A DNA stretch of 64,000 nt from AP-15 sp963846635 (GCA_963846635.1 CAWJXM010000059.1:248001-312000); one strand, 5' to 3'; numbered from the stretch's first letter, positions 1 through 9,138 are shown. Translations and numbers: made by a program. The notes: generated by a model from the sequence alone, not told the origin.

Positions 1-1278
1 GAGATCGCCGGTCTCGCCGGTATGCTTTTCGTATAACTCAGCAAAGTGGCTGCGATTGAGCGCGTCGATGATTTCGAGATGACGCGGCAATAGTCGCTGG
101 AACAGCGGCACGGGCCAGCTTTCCAGCGCCTCGGGTAACAGCGAATGATTTGTATATGCGCAAGTCGCTTGGGTGATCCGCCATGCGCCGTCCCAGGAGA
201 CGTGGTAGCGATCGATCAGCACGCGCATCAATTCTGCGACCGCAATGCTCGGATGCGTATCGTTGAGCTGAATTGCCGCCTGCTGCGGCAAGGTGAAGAT
301 GTTGCCATGGTTGCGGAGGTGCCAGTGCACAAGGTCCTGGATCGAGGCCGCGACAAAGAAATACTCCTGGCGCAATCGCAATTCCTGCCCTGAGGGCGTG
401 TCGTCGCTCGGATACAGGATTTTTGAGATGGCCTCGGCGCGAGCTTGTTGTTCCAGTGCTGCGACATGGTTACCTTCGTTGAAGATGTCCAGCCGCAACG
501 GGTCGACCGCGCGTGCCGACCACAGCCGCAACAGATTGACGTGGCGACCGCGCCACCCGGCGATCGGGGTGTCGTACGCCACCGCCTGGATGGTTTCGTC
601 GGGATGCCATACGGCGCGGGCGCGGCCGTTTGTTAAAGTGTGATCGACGTGGCCGCCGTAATTGACATCATGGACAATCTCGGGCCGCTCGAACTCCCAT
701 GGGTTGCCAAACGACAACCAATGCTCCGGAAATTCCTGCTGCCACCCATCCACGATGACTTGGCGAAACAGGCCATGATCGTAACGGATCCCATAGCCGC
801 AGGCAGGGATGCCCAATGCGGTCATACTGTCCATAAAGCAGGCGGCTAGCCGGCCGAGACCGCCATTGCCCAAAGCCGCATCGGGCTCGGCGGCGCGCAA
901 CCGATCGAGATCGACACCGAGATCATTGAGCGCCAGGCGCACCATTTCGGTCAGGCGCAAGTTTTCGACGACATCGCTGAACAGGCGCCCGATCAGGAAT
1001 TCCAGCGACAGATAATAGACCCGCTTGCGGCCCTTTGCCTGGCTTGCGCGATCGGCGGCGAGCCAGCGGTGGATGACGCGATCGCGCAGTGCAAGAGCGG
1101 TGGCCACAAACCAGTCTCGATCGGTTGCGGCGGGAGCCGCCTTGCCGACCCCCAAGGTCAATTTTGCCAAAACCGTCGAGGCGAATTCGCTTACCTCCTG
1201 TTCGCTCGGCGGGGTATCGGGAACGAGCGGCAACAGCCCAGTCGCGGGGCAACCGGGATCGCTAATATTCGAGGACAT
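1..1278 (-). CDS. glgP: Glycogen/starch/maltodextrin phosphorylase, N-terminal part (runs off left edge)
   Basis: Phosphorolysis of alpha-1,4-glucan to glucose-1-phosphate, a cytosolic glycogen-breakdown step. The minus frame from the ATG at 1278 stays open to the window edge (426 codons), so the C-terminal half with the pyridoxal-phosphate lysine is outside the window. Family-diagnostic stretches are readable: KRVYYLSLEFLIGR about residues 85-100, AALGNGGLGRLAACFMDS near residue 140, GYGIRYDHGLF just after, and IQLNDTHPSIAVAELMR near residue 340. These match the conserved substrate and phosphate-site region of GT35 phosphorylases. No partner glg gene is visible to the right, so any glycogen operon would lie to the left. 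Family assignment is certain; glycogen versus maltodextrin preference cannot be told. Confidence 0.93.
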   Translation of the reverse strand, partial: MSSNISDPGCPATGLLPLVPDTPPSEQEVSEFASTVLAKLTLGVGKAAPAATDRDWFVATALALRDRVIHRWLAADRASQAKGRKRVYYLSLEFLIGRLFSDVVENLRLTEMVRLALNDLGVDLDRLRAAEPDAALGNGGLGRLAACFMDSMTALGIPACGYGIRYDHGLFRQVIVDGWQQEFPEHWLSFGNPWEFERPEIVHDVNYGGHVDHTLTNGRARAVWHPDETIQAVAYDTPIAGWRGRHVNLLRLWSARAVDPLRLDIFNEGNHVAALEQQARAEAISKILYPSDDTPSGQELRLRQEYFFVAASIQDLVHWHLRNHGNIFTLPQQAAIQLNDTHPSIAVAELMRVLIDRYHVSWDGAWRITQATCAYTNHSLLPEALESWPVPLFQRLLPRHLEIIDALNRSHFAELYEKHTGETGDL

Positions 1279-1494
1279 TAAGGGACCGATCCGGTTAAAT
1301 TTGCGCTGGTAGCGACGCGAACCTCTGTTTCAGCACCGCGCCCAGAGTTACGCTACCAATGCGGGCATGCGCAACGGTTATAGCCGATATTAACTATACT
1401 CATCGGCTTTGGCGCGGGACGATGGTAACGCGCTGCGACAACAGCTAAAATCCGTTGCGGGGCTGGCCACCCCAACTCGCACCGGAAAATCGCC

Positions 1495-2634
1495 ATGCAA
1501 TACAAAAGAATTTCGGCGGATTGCCACCTTGATATGCCGTGGTTGCCGGCAGAGCTGTTCGTCTCTGAAGCTAAGCGCGAGCTTAAAGAGCGTATGCCCT
1601 ACGTGGTCGACGGAGCCGACGGCCCGCATTGGACGACAAAAGCCGGGGTCAATATGGGGCTGTGCGGTGGCGTCGGCTCGGTCGGCGGCAAGTTCGTGCC
1701 AGGCCAGAATTATCGGGTCGACAAGATGGCCGAAACCGGTCTCTACGAAGACGGCAAGAGGGGCATCCGCCGCCCAGGCGATCCCGACCAGCGGATCAAG
1801 GACATGGACCGTGACGGCGTCGACGCCGAGATCATTTTTGGCATCCTCGGTGTCGCTTCTCGAGTTCGCGATACCGAAGCCGCCAACGAGATGCTGCGCA
1901 TCTACAACGATTGGCTCAAGGATTTCTGCAGCCATCATCCCGACCGGCAGATCGGTCTTGCCTGTCTGCCCTATGGCGATGTCGAAGCAGCTGCCAAGGA
2001 AGTGTATCGCGTCGCCAAGCTCGGTCTCAAAGGCCTCGAACTATCATGTTCGTGGGATATGGAGCCGATGTGGCACCCGGTCTGGGAGCCGCTGTGGAAA
2101 GCGGTCAGCGAGGTGCAATTGCCGCTGCATTTCCACACCTTTCCCTCGACGCCGGCGAGTGTGCGCGCGAGCCTCGACACCCAGCTGCGGCGCAAGGCGC
2201 AATTCACCAGCGTCGCCGGTTTCCAGATGAACCTGATCAACATCATCGCCGCCGTCATCGGTGCCGGAGTTCTGGAGCGATACCCCAATCTCCGGCTCGG
2301 TTTTGGCGAGAGCGGCATCGGTTGGCTGCCCTATGCGCTCGACCGGATGGATTTCGAATTCGAAGACCGCTTCCGGGATCTGATGAAACTGAAGCCCAGT
2401 GAATACTGGCGCCGGCAATGCCGTGCCACGTTTCAGTACGATCGGATCGGCGCCAAGCTCGTCGAGGACATCGGCGTCGAGACGTTGATGTGGGGCTCGG
2501 ATTATCCGCACCCCGATGGCGTGTGGCCGGAATCGTCAAAATACATCGAGGAGCAGTTTGCCGGTTTGCCGGCCGATGTCATCCACAAAATCACCTGCGA
2601 GAATGCCGGCAAGTTCTACGGGCTGATCAATTAG
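1495..2634 (+). CDS. Amidohydrolase family 2 (ACMSD-like) metal-dependent hydrolase
   Basis: A 379-residue cytosolic TIM-barrel hydrolase or decarboxylase of the amidohydrolase-2 family (relatives include ACMSD, gamma-resorcylate decarboxylase and related enzymes). Visible are the N-terminal metal motif ISADCHLD (about residue 7), a barrel histidine in LPLHFHTFPS (about residue 212), GFGESGIGWLPY (about residue 268), and the C-terminal metal-binding aspartate motif MWGSDYPHPDGVWPES (about residue 332). The substrate cannot be deduced, since no pathway partner is adjacent. The start ATG follows a rather weak ribosome site. The TAG stop lies in the left end of a MITE-like inverted repeat, so the last residues may have been altered when that element arrived. 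Confidence 0.85.
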   Translation: MQYKRISADCHLDMPWLPAELFVSEAKRELKERMPYVVDGADGPHWTTKAGVNMGLCGGVGSVGGKFVPGQNYRVDKMAETGLYEDGKRGIRRPGDPDQRIKDMDRDGVDAEIIFGILGVASRVRDTEAANEMLRIYNDWLKDFCSHHPDRQIGLACLPYGDVEAAAKEVYRVAKLGLKGLELSCSWDMEPMWHPVWEPLWKAVSEVQLPLHFHTFPSTPASVRASLDTQLRRKAQFTSVAGFQMNLINIIAAVIGAGVLERYPNLRLGFGESGIGWLPYALDRMDFEFEDRFRDLMKLKPSEYWRRQCRATFQYDRIGAKLVEDIGVETLMWGSDYPHPDGVWPESSKYIEEQFAGLPADVIHKITCENAGKFYGLIN

Positions 2635-2732
2635 AGCGGTTTTTCGGTCAGTTGCCTCTGGCCCAGAAGAATCCAGGAAAATCAATGGCTTGACCATGGT
2701 CCTTCTGTCAGACTGATTCTAAAACCGCTCTA
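2632..2732. repeat. MITE-like element with terminal inverted repeats
   Basis: About 101 bp bounded by inverted copies of TAGAGCGGTTTT. The left copy begins at 2632 and the right copy ends at 2732, and both continue inward with similar TCAGT-containing sequence. There is no coding capacity. The TA at each outer end would fit a TA target duplication of a non-autonomous transposable element. It lies between the convergent amidohydrolase and pleD genes and could also fold into a long hairpin that stops transcription. The MITE identity is inferred from structure only. Confidence 0.55.
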
Positions 2733-2829
2733 GTCATCAGCGCACGATGCCGCCGACGCGCGGCGATGCGATGTAGGACATCCGCAAGACTGGAGAGTTC
2801 CCGGAACTGTCGCCGACAATCGCTCTCCG

Positions 2830-4242
2830 CTACAGTGGGATCCGCTGAGGCGGCGGCTCCAGGCTGAGATGCGACAGGGCGCCCGCGTCACGGGCAACGA
2901 CGCGGTTGCGCCCGGTTGCCTTTGCCTCGTACAGCGCCTCGTCGGCGCGTTTCAGAAATTGGTCGCGATCTTCGTAACCGGCATTGGCAACGGTAACACC
3001 GATGCTGATCGTGACATCCAATTCCCCACTGGCGCCCGGCAGCACAAACGGCTTGGCGGCAACGGCAAGCCGCAGCCGCGCGGCGACCGTAGAGGCAATC
3101 GCGAAACTCGTCTCCGGCATTACCACGGCGAATTCTTCGCCGCCAAGACGGGCAACGAGATCGTCACTGCGCACGCTATCCTGGGCGCGGCGGGCGATCT
3201 GGCGCAACACTTCATCGCCGGTCGGATGCCCGTAGGTGTCATTGACCCGCTTGAAATGATCGATGTCGAACAGCAGCAGCGCCGCTCCCACACCCTCGCT
3301 ATTGATCCGCGCTATCATTTCATCAAGATGCGCAAACAGGTAACGTCGGTTGTAAAGGCCGGTAAGTTCGTCCGTTAGCGCCAAAGACAAGCTTCGACGA
3401 TAATTCTCGTCCAGGCGGTTCTGAAGCTGCCTGCGCCGAACCTGGATATTGGTGCGAGCCATCAATTCATTGCGATCGACCGGGCGCACCAAATAGTCGT
3501 TGGCGCCGAGATCGAGCCCCTTGGCAAGACGCGGCAAGTCGCGTTCGGCGGCGATCAGTAAAATCGGCAGGTGGCGCAACTGGTCGCTGGCCCGGCAATG
3601 CGATACGAAGCGCAGCGTGTCGCTATCCCCCACGGTTAGGCTGGCGATGGCCAAGTCGGTCGCGCTGTCGAGATGGGATTGCGCCGCGACACAGCTTGCG
3701 ACGGTTGTCACTTGGTGTGCCACTGCCAGGGTTTGCTTCATCTTGGCGGCAGCGAGCCCATCATCCTCAATAATCAGAATGTTCCCCGGTCGGTCATCGA
3801 GGTCCGAATGTGCCTCACCGCCACCAAACCGACCGCAAATCTCATCGCGCAGCCGCCATTCCTGCATCATCCGCCTTAGTCGGATGAGCGAGCGTACTCG
3901 GGCAAAAAGTGCGATATCGGCGACCGGTTTGGTCAAGAAATCGTCGGCACCCGCTTCCAGGCCGCGCAATCGATTGGCGGCGTCCGACAACGCCGTGACC
4001 ATGACGACCGGAAGATCGGCGGTTCGCGGGTTGGCCTTCAATCGACGACACACCTCGAACCCATCCATGCGCGGCATCATCACATCGAGCAGGATGACGT
4101 CGGGCATCTCTGCCGCAGCAATCTCCAGGGCCGAGCTTCCGTTAAACGCGGTCAACACGTCGAAATATTCGGTGGACAGCTTCGCTTCGAGTAACTTGAC
4201 GTTGATATCCAAGTCATCGACAACCAGAACTCGCCCGGTCAT
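2830..4242 (-). CDS. pleD: PleD-type response regulator with diguanylate cyclase (REC-REC-GGDEF)
   Basis: A 470-residue cytosolic regulator that makes cyclic di-GMP and controls polar development in alphaproteobacteria. The order is REC1 (residues 1-120, phospho-acceptor in VILLDVMMPRMDGFEV), REC2 (about 150-270, whose acceptor site reads DLAIASLTVG and appears degenerate), then a GGDEF domain (about 300-455). The active site is ARLGGEEFAVVMPET. The product-inhibition I-site RxxD is present as RSDD five residues upstream of GGEEF. DIDHFKRVNDTYGH carries the metal aspartate. It lies 27 bp downstream of divK on the same strand, the classical divK-pleD operon, so it is probably co-transcribed and phosphorylated by DivJ/PleC-type kinases. 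Confidence 0.96.
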   Translation of the reverse strand: MTGRVLVVDDLDINVKLLEAKLSTEYFDVLTAFNGSSALEIAAAEMPDVILLDVMMPRMDGFEVCRRLKANPRTADLPVVMVTALSDAANRLRGLEAGADDFLTKPVADIALFARVRSLIRLRRMMQEWRLRDEICGRFGGGEAHSDLDDRPGNILIIEDDGLAAAKMKQTLAVAHQVTTVASCVAAQSHLDSATDLAIASLTVGDSDTLRFVSHCRASDQLRHLPILLIAAERDLPRLAKGLDLGANDYLVRPVDRNELMARTNIQVRRRQLQNRLDENYRRSLSLALTDELTGLYNRRYLFAHLDEMIARINSEGVGAALLLFDIDHFKRVNDTYGHPTGDEVLRQIARRAQDSVRSDDLVARLGGEEFAVVMPETSFAIASTVAARLRLAVAAKPFVLPGASGELDVTISIGVTVANAGYEDRDQFLKRADEALYEAKATGRNRVVARDAGALSHLSLEPPPQRIPL

Positions 4243-4269
4243 CCCCGCTCCCGCCTCGGTAGCAATCTC

Positions 4270-4692
4270 CTAGAGCGTCTTACGCGACACGAAGCGTTCG
4301 ACGGTCTGCAGAAAGCTGGTAACTGATATTGGCTTAGCGATGTAATCCTCACAGCCGCTGCAGCAAATTCTCTCCTTATCGCCCTTCATGGCAAAAGCGG
4401 TTATGGCAACGACCGGGATAAGCTTTAATTCCTGATCTTTCTTTATCCATCTGGTGACATCGAGTCCGGAGACCTCTGGCAGCTGGATATCCATCAGGAT
4501 CAAATCCGGGCGGTGCCGGCGAGCCAGCACCAGCGCCTCCATCCCGTCCCTGGTTTGCAGAGTATCATAGCCATGAGCGGTCAGAAGGTCATTAAACAAC
4601 TTCATGTTGAGGTCGTTATCCTCGACAATCAAGACTTTCCGCCGCCGTGGTGCCTCCTCTATAGGTTCGGGTAGTGCAGCTTTGCCGGTCAT
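4270..4692 (-). CDS. divK: Single-domain response regulator DivK
   Basis: A 140-residue stand-alone receiver domain. In alphaproteobacteria DivK relays cell-polarity and cell-cycle phosphosignals from PleC/DivJ to DivL-CckA. The receiver hallmarks are KVLIVEDNDLNMKLF (acidic pocket, about residues 19-33), phospho-acceptor Asp in LILMDIQLPEVSGLDV (about residue 70), VVAITAFAMKGD (switch Thr) and DYIAKPIS (conserved Lys). The ITAFAMKGD stretch is typical of DivK rather than generic CheY-like proteins. The N-terminus is extended by about 18 residues, and a shorter start is possible but has no obvious ribosome site. It lies directly upstream of pleD. Confidence 0.95.
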   Translation of the reverse strand: MTGKAALPEPIEEAPRRRKVLIVEDNDLNMKLFNDLLTAHGYDTLQTRDGMEALVLARRHRPDLILMDIQLPEVSGLDVTRWIKKDQELKLIPVVAITAFAMKGDKERICCSGCEDYIAKPISVTSFLQTVERFVSRKTL

Positions 4693-4861
4693 GCTTGTCG
4701 GACCTCAAAAAACGTGCACAGAACAACCGGGAGCCGCGGGTTATGGCCGAGCGGATTGATGGCATCGGCCCCACTGCTCCTCAGGCACAGGCTTTAGTGG
4801 CGAGGATTTAAGAATTGATGAGCAAGCCGGTTCCGTGACCTAAATCCCGAAAGCGGCAGCA

Positions 4862-5785
4862 ATGACGACAAACTTTCGAATCGGCATCGATTTGGGGGGC
4901 AGCAAGATCGAGGGCGCCGCCGTGGACGGGGTGGGCGCGGTGAGGATTCGCCGGCGGGTGCCGACCCCGGCCGGAGACTATCGGAGCACGGTCGCCGCAA
5001 TCATCGACATGGTCGCAGCGCTCGAGCAGGAGATCGGCACTCAGGCTTCGATTGGCATCGGCATGCCGGGCGCGATCTCCCCCGCCACGGGGCTCGTCAA
5101 AAATGCCAATTCGACGTGCCTGAATGGCCGCCCGCTGCAGCGGGACCTTGAAACCGCCCTCGCCCGGCCGGTCCGATTGGCGAACGATGCCAACTGCTTT
5201 GCGCTTTCCGAGGCGACCGACGGCGCCGCCGCGGGATTTCGTACCGTATTCGGGGTCATTCTCGGGACCGGTGTGGGCGGTGGGATTGCCATCGATCGGC
5301 GGATCCTGGTCGGCGCTAATGCGATCGCAGGTGAATGGGGGCACAACCCGCTTCCATGGCCCTTGCCGGAAGAGCTGCCCGGCCCGGCCTGCTATTGCGG
5401 CCGCTCGGGGTGCATCGAGACTTTCTTGTCCGGCCCCGGTATGGCGGCAGACCACCGCCGCCACAGCGGGCAGGATTTGGACCCGGCCAGGATCGCCGAT
5501 GGTGCAGAAAGTGGTGCTGCCGACTGCGGTGCGACGCTCGCGCGCTATATCGACCGGCTGGCGCGCGGTCTCGCTATGATCATCAATCTGATCGACCCCG
5601 ATGCAATCGTGCTCGGCGGCGGGCTGTCGCGGATCGGCGCGCTGTATCGCGCAGTGCCGCGGCATTGGGGCCGCTATGTATTTTCCGACCAAGTCGACGC
5701 CCGATTGGTGGCGCCGCGGCATGGCGATGCGAGCGGCGTGCGTGGAGCGGCCTGGCTCTGGCCGCCGCAGACATCGGCATCATGA
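4862..5785 (+). CDS. ROK-family sugar kinase (fructokinase/N-acetylglucosamine kinase type)
   Basis: A 307-residue cytosolic ATP-dependent hexose kinase. The N-terminal phosphate loop reads FRIGIDLGGSKIEGAAVDG, and the sugar-binding segment includes GIGMPGAIS and ANDANCFALSE. The second nucleotide motif is GVILGTGVGGGI. The ROK zinc and sugar-site motif is seen as GEWGHNPLP followed by CYCGRSGCIETFLSGPG (three Cys plus His). The C-terminal IVLGGGLS motif closes the ATP site. Length and motifs fit the NagK/Mak subfamily; the substrate (fructose, glucose or GlcNAc) is not determined. It is transcribed divergently from divK and has no sugar transporter next to it. Confidence 0.9.
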   Translation: MTTNFRIGIDLGGSKIEGAAVDGVGAVRIRRRVPTPAGDYRSTVAAIIDMVAALEQEIGTQASIGIGMPGAISPATGLVKNANSTCLNGRPLQRDLETALARPVRLANDANCFALSEATDGAAAGFRTVFGVILGTGVGGGIAIDRRILVGANAIAGEWGHNPLPWPLPEELPGPACYCGRSGCIETFLSGPGMAADHRRHSGQDLDPARIADGAESGAADCGATLARYIDRLARGLAMIINLIDPDAIVLGGGLSRIGALYRAVPRHWGRYVFSDQVDARLVAPRHGDASGVRGAAWLWPPQTSAS

Positions 5786-5874
5786 CCGCGCTATGCCGCG
5801 ACTGCAGCGCGCTCTATACCCGGCCACCGCCCGGCAACCCAAGGTCCATCCCCGGCTCGCACGCGATGGCGGGA

Positions 5875-6648
5875 TCATCGCCGGGTGAGTGCGGCGTAGG
5901 CTGCGGGAAGCAGCCGCGCCAGACGCGCGCCCCAGGCCGCCTGCCCCTCGGGCTCGAGGACCAGATCCTGGCGGATCTCGATTTCGACATATGGCAGACC
6001 GCGGCGCTCGGCGTGCACCGGGACCGTGTAGTCGGTCAGGTCGGTCACGCGATAGGGCTCGTTTTCGCCGACGACGAGATCGCCCTCGGCGCGCAGCAAA
6101 TCGAGCAGCGCGCGGGCGAGCCGCGCGTCACGGTTGAACAGCACGCCGACATGCCATGGCCGCGACACGCTGTGAAAGACCGGCGTAAAGCTGTGCAACG
6201 CGATCAGCGCTGTCGGCCGGCCTTCGTCGCGGCGCCGATCGAGCGCCGCGGCGATCCGGTCATGATAGGGGCGAAAGATCGCGTCGCGTCGCGCGAGGCG
6301 GTCCGTCTCATCAAGATTGCGGTTTCCCGGGATGTCGGTGTCTTCGCTCATTTCGGGGATCGAACTCGGCACCCCGGGGGCGCGATTACAATCGATGACA
6401 AGCCGCGAATAGGTCTGGACGATCAGCGCTGCATCCAACGCCGCCGATAGCCGCCGTCCGACCTCGGCGATGCCGATATCCCAGGCGATGTGGCGAAACG
6501 TGTCGCGCTCGGCGAGCCCAAGCCGCCCAAGCCGCCGTGGGAAGGCTCGTCCTCCGTGATCGCAGGTCAAGAAGAAAGCCGAACGGCCATTCTCGTTGGT
6601 GAATGTGACCGGGTCGGGCTCGTCCGGCGCAAGCAGCGGAGCGGTCAT
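5875..6648 (-). CDS. N-formylglutamate amidohydrolase
   Basis: A 257-residue zinc-dependent amidohydrolase of the FGase family (PF05013), which hydrolyses N-formylglutamate or similar N-acyl amino acids. Signatures are FFLTCDHGGRAFPRRLG (conserved H near residue 31), DIGIAEVGRRL, SRLVIDCNRAPG (conserved N/R), ALIALHSFTPVF (conserved His) and YVEIEIRQDLV near the C-terminus. In the canonical route it is the last step of one histidine-degradation branch, but no hut gene is here. The next gene upstream on the same strand is a glutamine-synthetase-like ligase, so the two may act on a gamma-glutamyl or N-acyl-glutamate compound (inference). Confidence 0.9.
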   Translation of the reverse strand: MTAPLLAPDEPDPVTFTNENGRSAFFLTCDHGGRAFPRRLGRLGLAERDTFRHIAWDIGIAEVGRRLSAALDAALIVQTYSRLVIDCNRAPGVPSSIPEMSEDTDIPGNRNLDETDRLARRDAIFRPYHDRIAAALDRRRDEGRPTALIALHSFTPVFHSVSRPWHVGVLFNRDARLARALLDLLRAEGDLVVGENEPYRVTDLTDYTVPVHAERRGLPYVEIEIRQDLVLEPEGQAAWGARLARLLPAAYAALTRR

Positions 6649-6687
6649 CGCGGTGCGACGCGGCCGAGTGTCGCGCGCGAGTTTCTA

Positions 6688-6715
6688 TGGTCCCCCCAAC
6701 GAAAGCGGGGGTCCA
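6688..6715. repeat. REP-like palindrome
   Basis: GGTCCCCCC, a short spacer and CGGGGGTCC form a GC-rich hairpin in the gap between the N-formylglutamate amidohydrolase start and the glutamine-synthetase-like stop. The GAAAGC loop and following GTCCAGG resemble the widespread proteobacterial palindromes with a CGAAAGC centre. It is related in style to the repeats flanking the GIY-YIG gene near 40.2 kb but is not the same sequence. It could attenuate transcription between the two genes. Confidence 0.45.
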
Positions 6716-6809
6716 GGGCTCGCCGGACGGAGTGCCAGCCCAGGGTTGCCGCACTCACGGGGACGAGGAGATCAAGGCAGTGTCGAGCATGGTTCACCAC
6801 CGGCAAGCC

Positions 6810-8084
6810 TCAATAGATCTCGGCATAATGGGCGCAGAGTTCGGCGGGGGAGAGGCCTGTGACCTTTTCCGCCTCCACGCGCTTGAAGCGCAGATAGGCG
6901 TCGAGATGGGTCGGACCGAACCAGCGCAACGCCGCCTCGCTCTCGGAGAGGTGATCGAGCGCGGCGCCGAGGGTGGATGGCAGCGATGGCGGTGCGGCGG
7001 CTGGGCCGGGCAATGGCAATGACCGGCGGATGCCGTCGGCGCCGGCGAAGATGATCGCCCCCAGCGCCAGATAGGGGCTTGCCGCACCATCGCAGGCGCG
7101 GAACTCGATATTAAACTGCCGCGCAATTTCCATCGGGCTTGTGGCGGCAAAGACCGGGCAGACGCGCAGGCAGGCGCCTCGGTCCTGGCGAACAATATCG
7201 ATCACGGTCGGAGCCCAGCGGTTCGGCACGAGCCGCAAATAAGATACCGGCGAGGGCGCCGTCACCGCGCAGATCGCCGGCATATGGTGCAGAATCCCGG
7301 CACAGAAATGCTGCGCCGGCTTGCTCAAATCCATCGTCTCGCCGGCATGGTAGGTCGCAGGCCGCCCGCCGCCATCCCATAGGCTCAAATGGATGTGGAC
7401 ACCGCTGCCGACACCGTCGGGGTCGGTCTTTGGCGAAAACACCGCACGATGGCCGAGACGGTATGCGGTGGCGCGCGCCATCTCGCGGGTGATCACCGCA
7501 TGATCGGCGGCAGTCAGCACCGGCTGCGGCGCAACCGTGACCTCGAACTGGCGGGCGCCATATTCAGCGAGAAAGCTGTCCGGCACCACGCCCGCAGCGC
7601 GCAATGCAGCGATAAACGCTTCGCCGAAATTGCCTTGGCGGCGGAACGCACCCAGGGCATAGGCATCGCCCGGCCGGTCATCGGTGCCAGTGTAGACAAA
7701 CTCCTGCTCGAAGGCGACGACGATACGCGGCCCGCCCAGTTCCCCTAGCTCCCGCACGGCACGATGCAGGAAATCGCGCGGACAGCACTCCCAAGGCCTG
7801 CCGTCGGTCGTGCAGATATCGCCCAAGAAGAAATGCTCGACCGCCGAGCCATCGCCAAAATCGACCCTGACCTCGGCCCCCGCATCAGGCACGATCATCA
7901 GATCGCCGGCGGTGCCAAACGGCGTGTCCCAGATCGGCCCGGCCGGCGACATCATCAGATTGCTGCCGGTCCAGCCGATGCCCTTTTTGAGCCGCCCTGG
8001 CAATTCGCGCGCCGGAAAGCCCTTGCCGCGCACATGCCCCGAAATGTCGCAGGTCGCGACAAAAACCAGTTCTTCGCGGATCAT
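6810..8084 (-). CDS. Glutamine synthetase-like ligase (GlnT/gamma-glutamyl amine ligase group)
   Basis: A 424-residue cytosolic enzyme of the glutamine synthetase fold, probably an ATP-dependent gamma-glutamylation or amide ligase. The catalytic barrel is recognisable: FEQEFVYTG (metal Glu strand), AYGARQFEVT-like segment, VGSGVHIHLSLWDGG (metal His), YLRLVPNRWAPTVIDIV, DRGACLRVCP, and NIEFRACDGAASPYLALGA, which matches the conserved glutamate and Arg region. The N-terminal beta-grasp part is shorter and divergent from GlnA. It is not the main GlnA, which is about 470 residues with an adenylylation loop. It pairs with the N-formylglutamate amidohydrolase on the same strand, suggesting a small pathway for an amine or amino-acid derivative. 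Confidence 0.85.
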   Translation of the reverse strand: MIREELVFVATCDISGHVRGKGFPARELPGRLKKGIGWTGSNLMMSPAGPIWDTPFGTAGDLMIVPDAGAEVRVDFGDGSAVEHFFLGDICTTDGRPWECCPRDFLHRAVRELGELGGPRIVVAFEQEFVYTGTDDRPGDAYALGAFRRQGNFGEAFIAALRAAGVVPDSFLAEYGARQFEVTVAPQPVLTAADHAVITREMARATAYRLGHRAVFSPKTDPDGVGSGVHIHLSLWDGGGRPATYHAGETMDLSKPAQHFCAGILHHMPAICAVTAPSPVSYLRLVPNRWAPTVIDIVRQDRGACLRVCPVFAATSPMEIARQFNIEFRACDGAASPYLALGAIIFAGADGIRRSLPLPGPAAAPPSLPSTLGAALDHLSESEAALRWFGPTHLDAYLRFKRVEAEKVTGLSPAELCAHYAEIY

Positions 8085-8207
8085 TGCCCGACGCCGTAAT
8101 CGACTTGGAAATAGGATACGCCGACCTGCATGCCATTTCCCCTGCGCGTGCGCCGGATATATGGCTAGGATGGCAGAATTCGGAACGTTGGACCATCGGG
8201 GAAAGCC

Positions 8208-9047
8208 ATGCCGATCGCATCAATTCGCGGCGTCGACATCAATTACCAGGTTTTGGGGGAGCGCGGCCCGTGGGTGGCATTGCAGCCGGGTGGGCGGCGC
8301 GCGCTCGCCGGCGTCAGATCGCTTGCCGAAAAAATCGCCGAGGCCGGCAACCGCGTCTTGATCTACGACCGGCGCAATTGCGGCGCTTCGGGGGTCGCGT
8401 TCGAAGGCAATTCCGAAAACGAGGTCTGGGTCGAGGACCTGCACGCGCTGTTGCTGCAGCTCGACGCCGCGCCGGCGTTTATCGGCGGCAGCTCGTCGGG
8501 CTGTCGGCTGGCACTGCTGTTCGCGTTGCGCCATCCGGCGGCGGTGCACGGGCTGCTGTTGTGGCGGGTCACCGGCGGGCGCTATGCGGCCGAGCGCCTC
8601 GTGCAGAATTACTACAGCCAATACATCGAGATGGCACAGACGGGCGGCATGGCGGCGGTGTGCGACAGCGAACATTTCCGCGAGGTCATCGCCGCCAATC
8701 CAGCCAACCGCGCCCGGCTGATGGGCCTCGACGTCAAGAATTTCCTCGCATTGATGGAGCGCTGGCGGCAGAGCTTTAACGAGGGCGCAGAGTATCCGGT
8801 GATCGGTCTCAGCCCTGCCGAGTTGCGCTCGATGACGATGCCCGCCTGCATCATTCCGGGGAACGACCGGGTGCATCCGCGCGGCCCCGGCCAAGCAGCA
8901 CACCGGCTATTGCCAAACGCCGAATATCACGAAGTCCTGACCGAAGACCGCCCTGACCAGGACGTCGCCCTCGAGGATTGGGAGAAAAAGGAAGGCCTGT
9001 TGGCGGCAATCTTCATCGACTTCATCCGCCGCCAGCAGCGAAGCTGA
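8208..9047 (+). CDS. Alpha/beta hydrolase
   Basis: A 279-residue soluble alpha/beta hydrolase with no signal peptide. The nucleophile elbow is AFIGGSSSGCRLALL (G-x-S-x-G, serine about residue 92), preceded by VLIYDRRNCGASG, the strand-4 loop common in this fold. The C-terminal acid and His would lie in PACIIPGNDRVHP and the following segment, where the usual HxxP-like pattern is weak. The substrate is unknown. It is transcribed divergently from the glutamine-synthetase-like gene with about 120 bp between them, so they may share a regulatory region. Annotation beyond the fold would be guesswork. Confidence 0.82.
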   Translation: MPIASIRGVDINYQVLGERGPWVALQPGGRRALAGVRSLAEKIAEAGNRVLIYDRRNCGASGVAFEGNSENEVWVEDLHALLLQLDAAPAFIGGSSSGCRLALLFALRHPAAVHGLLLWRVTGGRYAAERLVQNYYSQYIEMAQTGGMAAVCDSEHFREVIAANPANRARLMGLDVKNFLALMERWRQSFNEGAEYPVIGLSPAELRSMTMPACIIPGNDRVHPRGPGQAAHRLLPNAEYHEVLTEDRPDQDVALEDWEKKEGLLAAIFIDFIRRQQRS

Positions 9048-9138
9048 CGCACGCCCGCGACGGCGAGCCGCACCCGCCGAATTCCCGGTTAAACAGGAAA
9101 AAATCGGGTATTATGTAGCAAGCGCCACCAGAGCGCGA

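Noticed and set aside
1390..1938. 182-codon minus-strand frame over the amidohydrolase
   Set aside because: It overlaps a gene with strong amidohydrolase motifs and has none itself.
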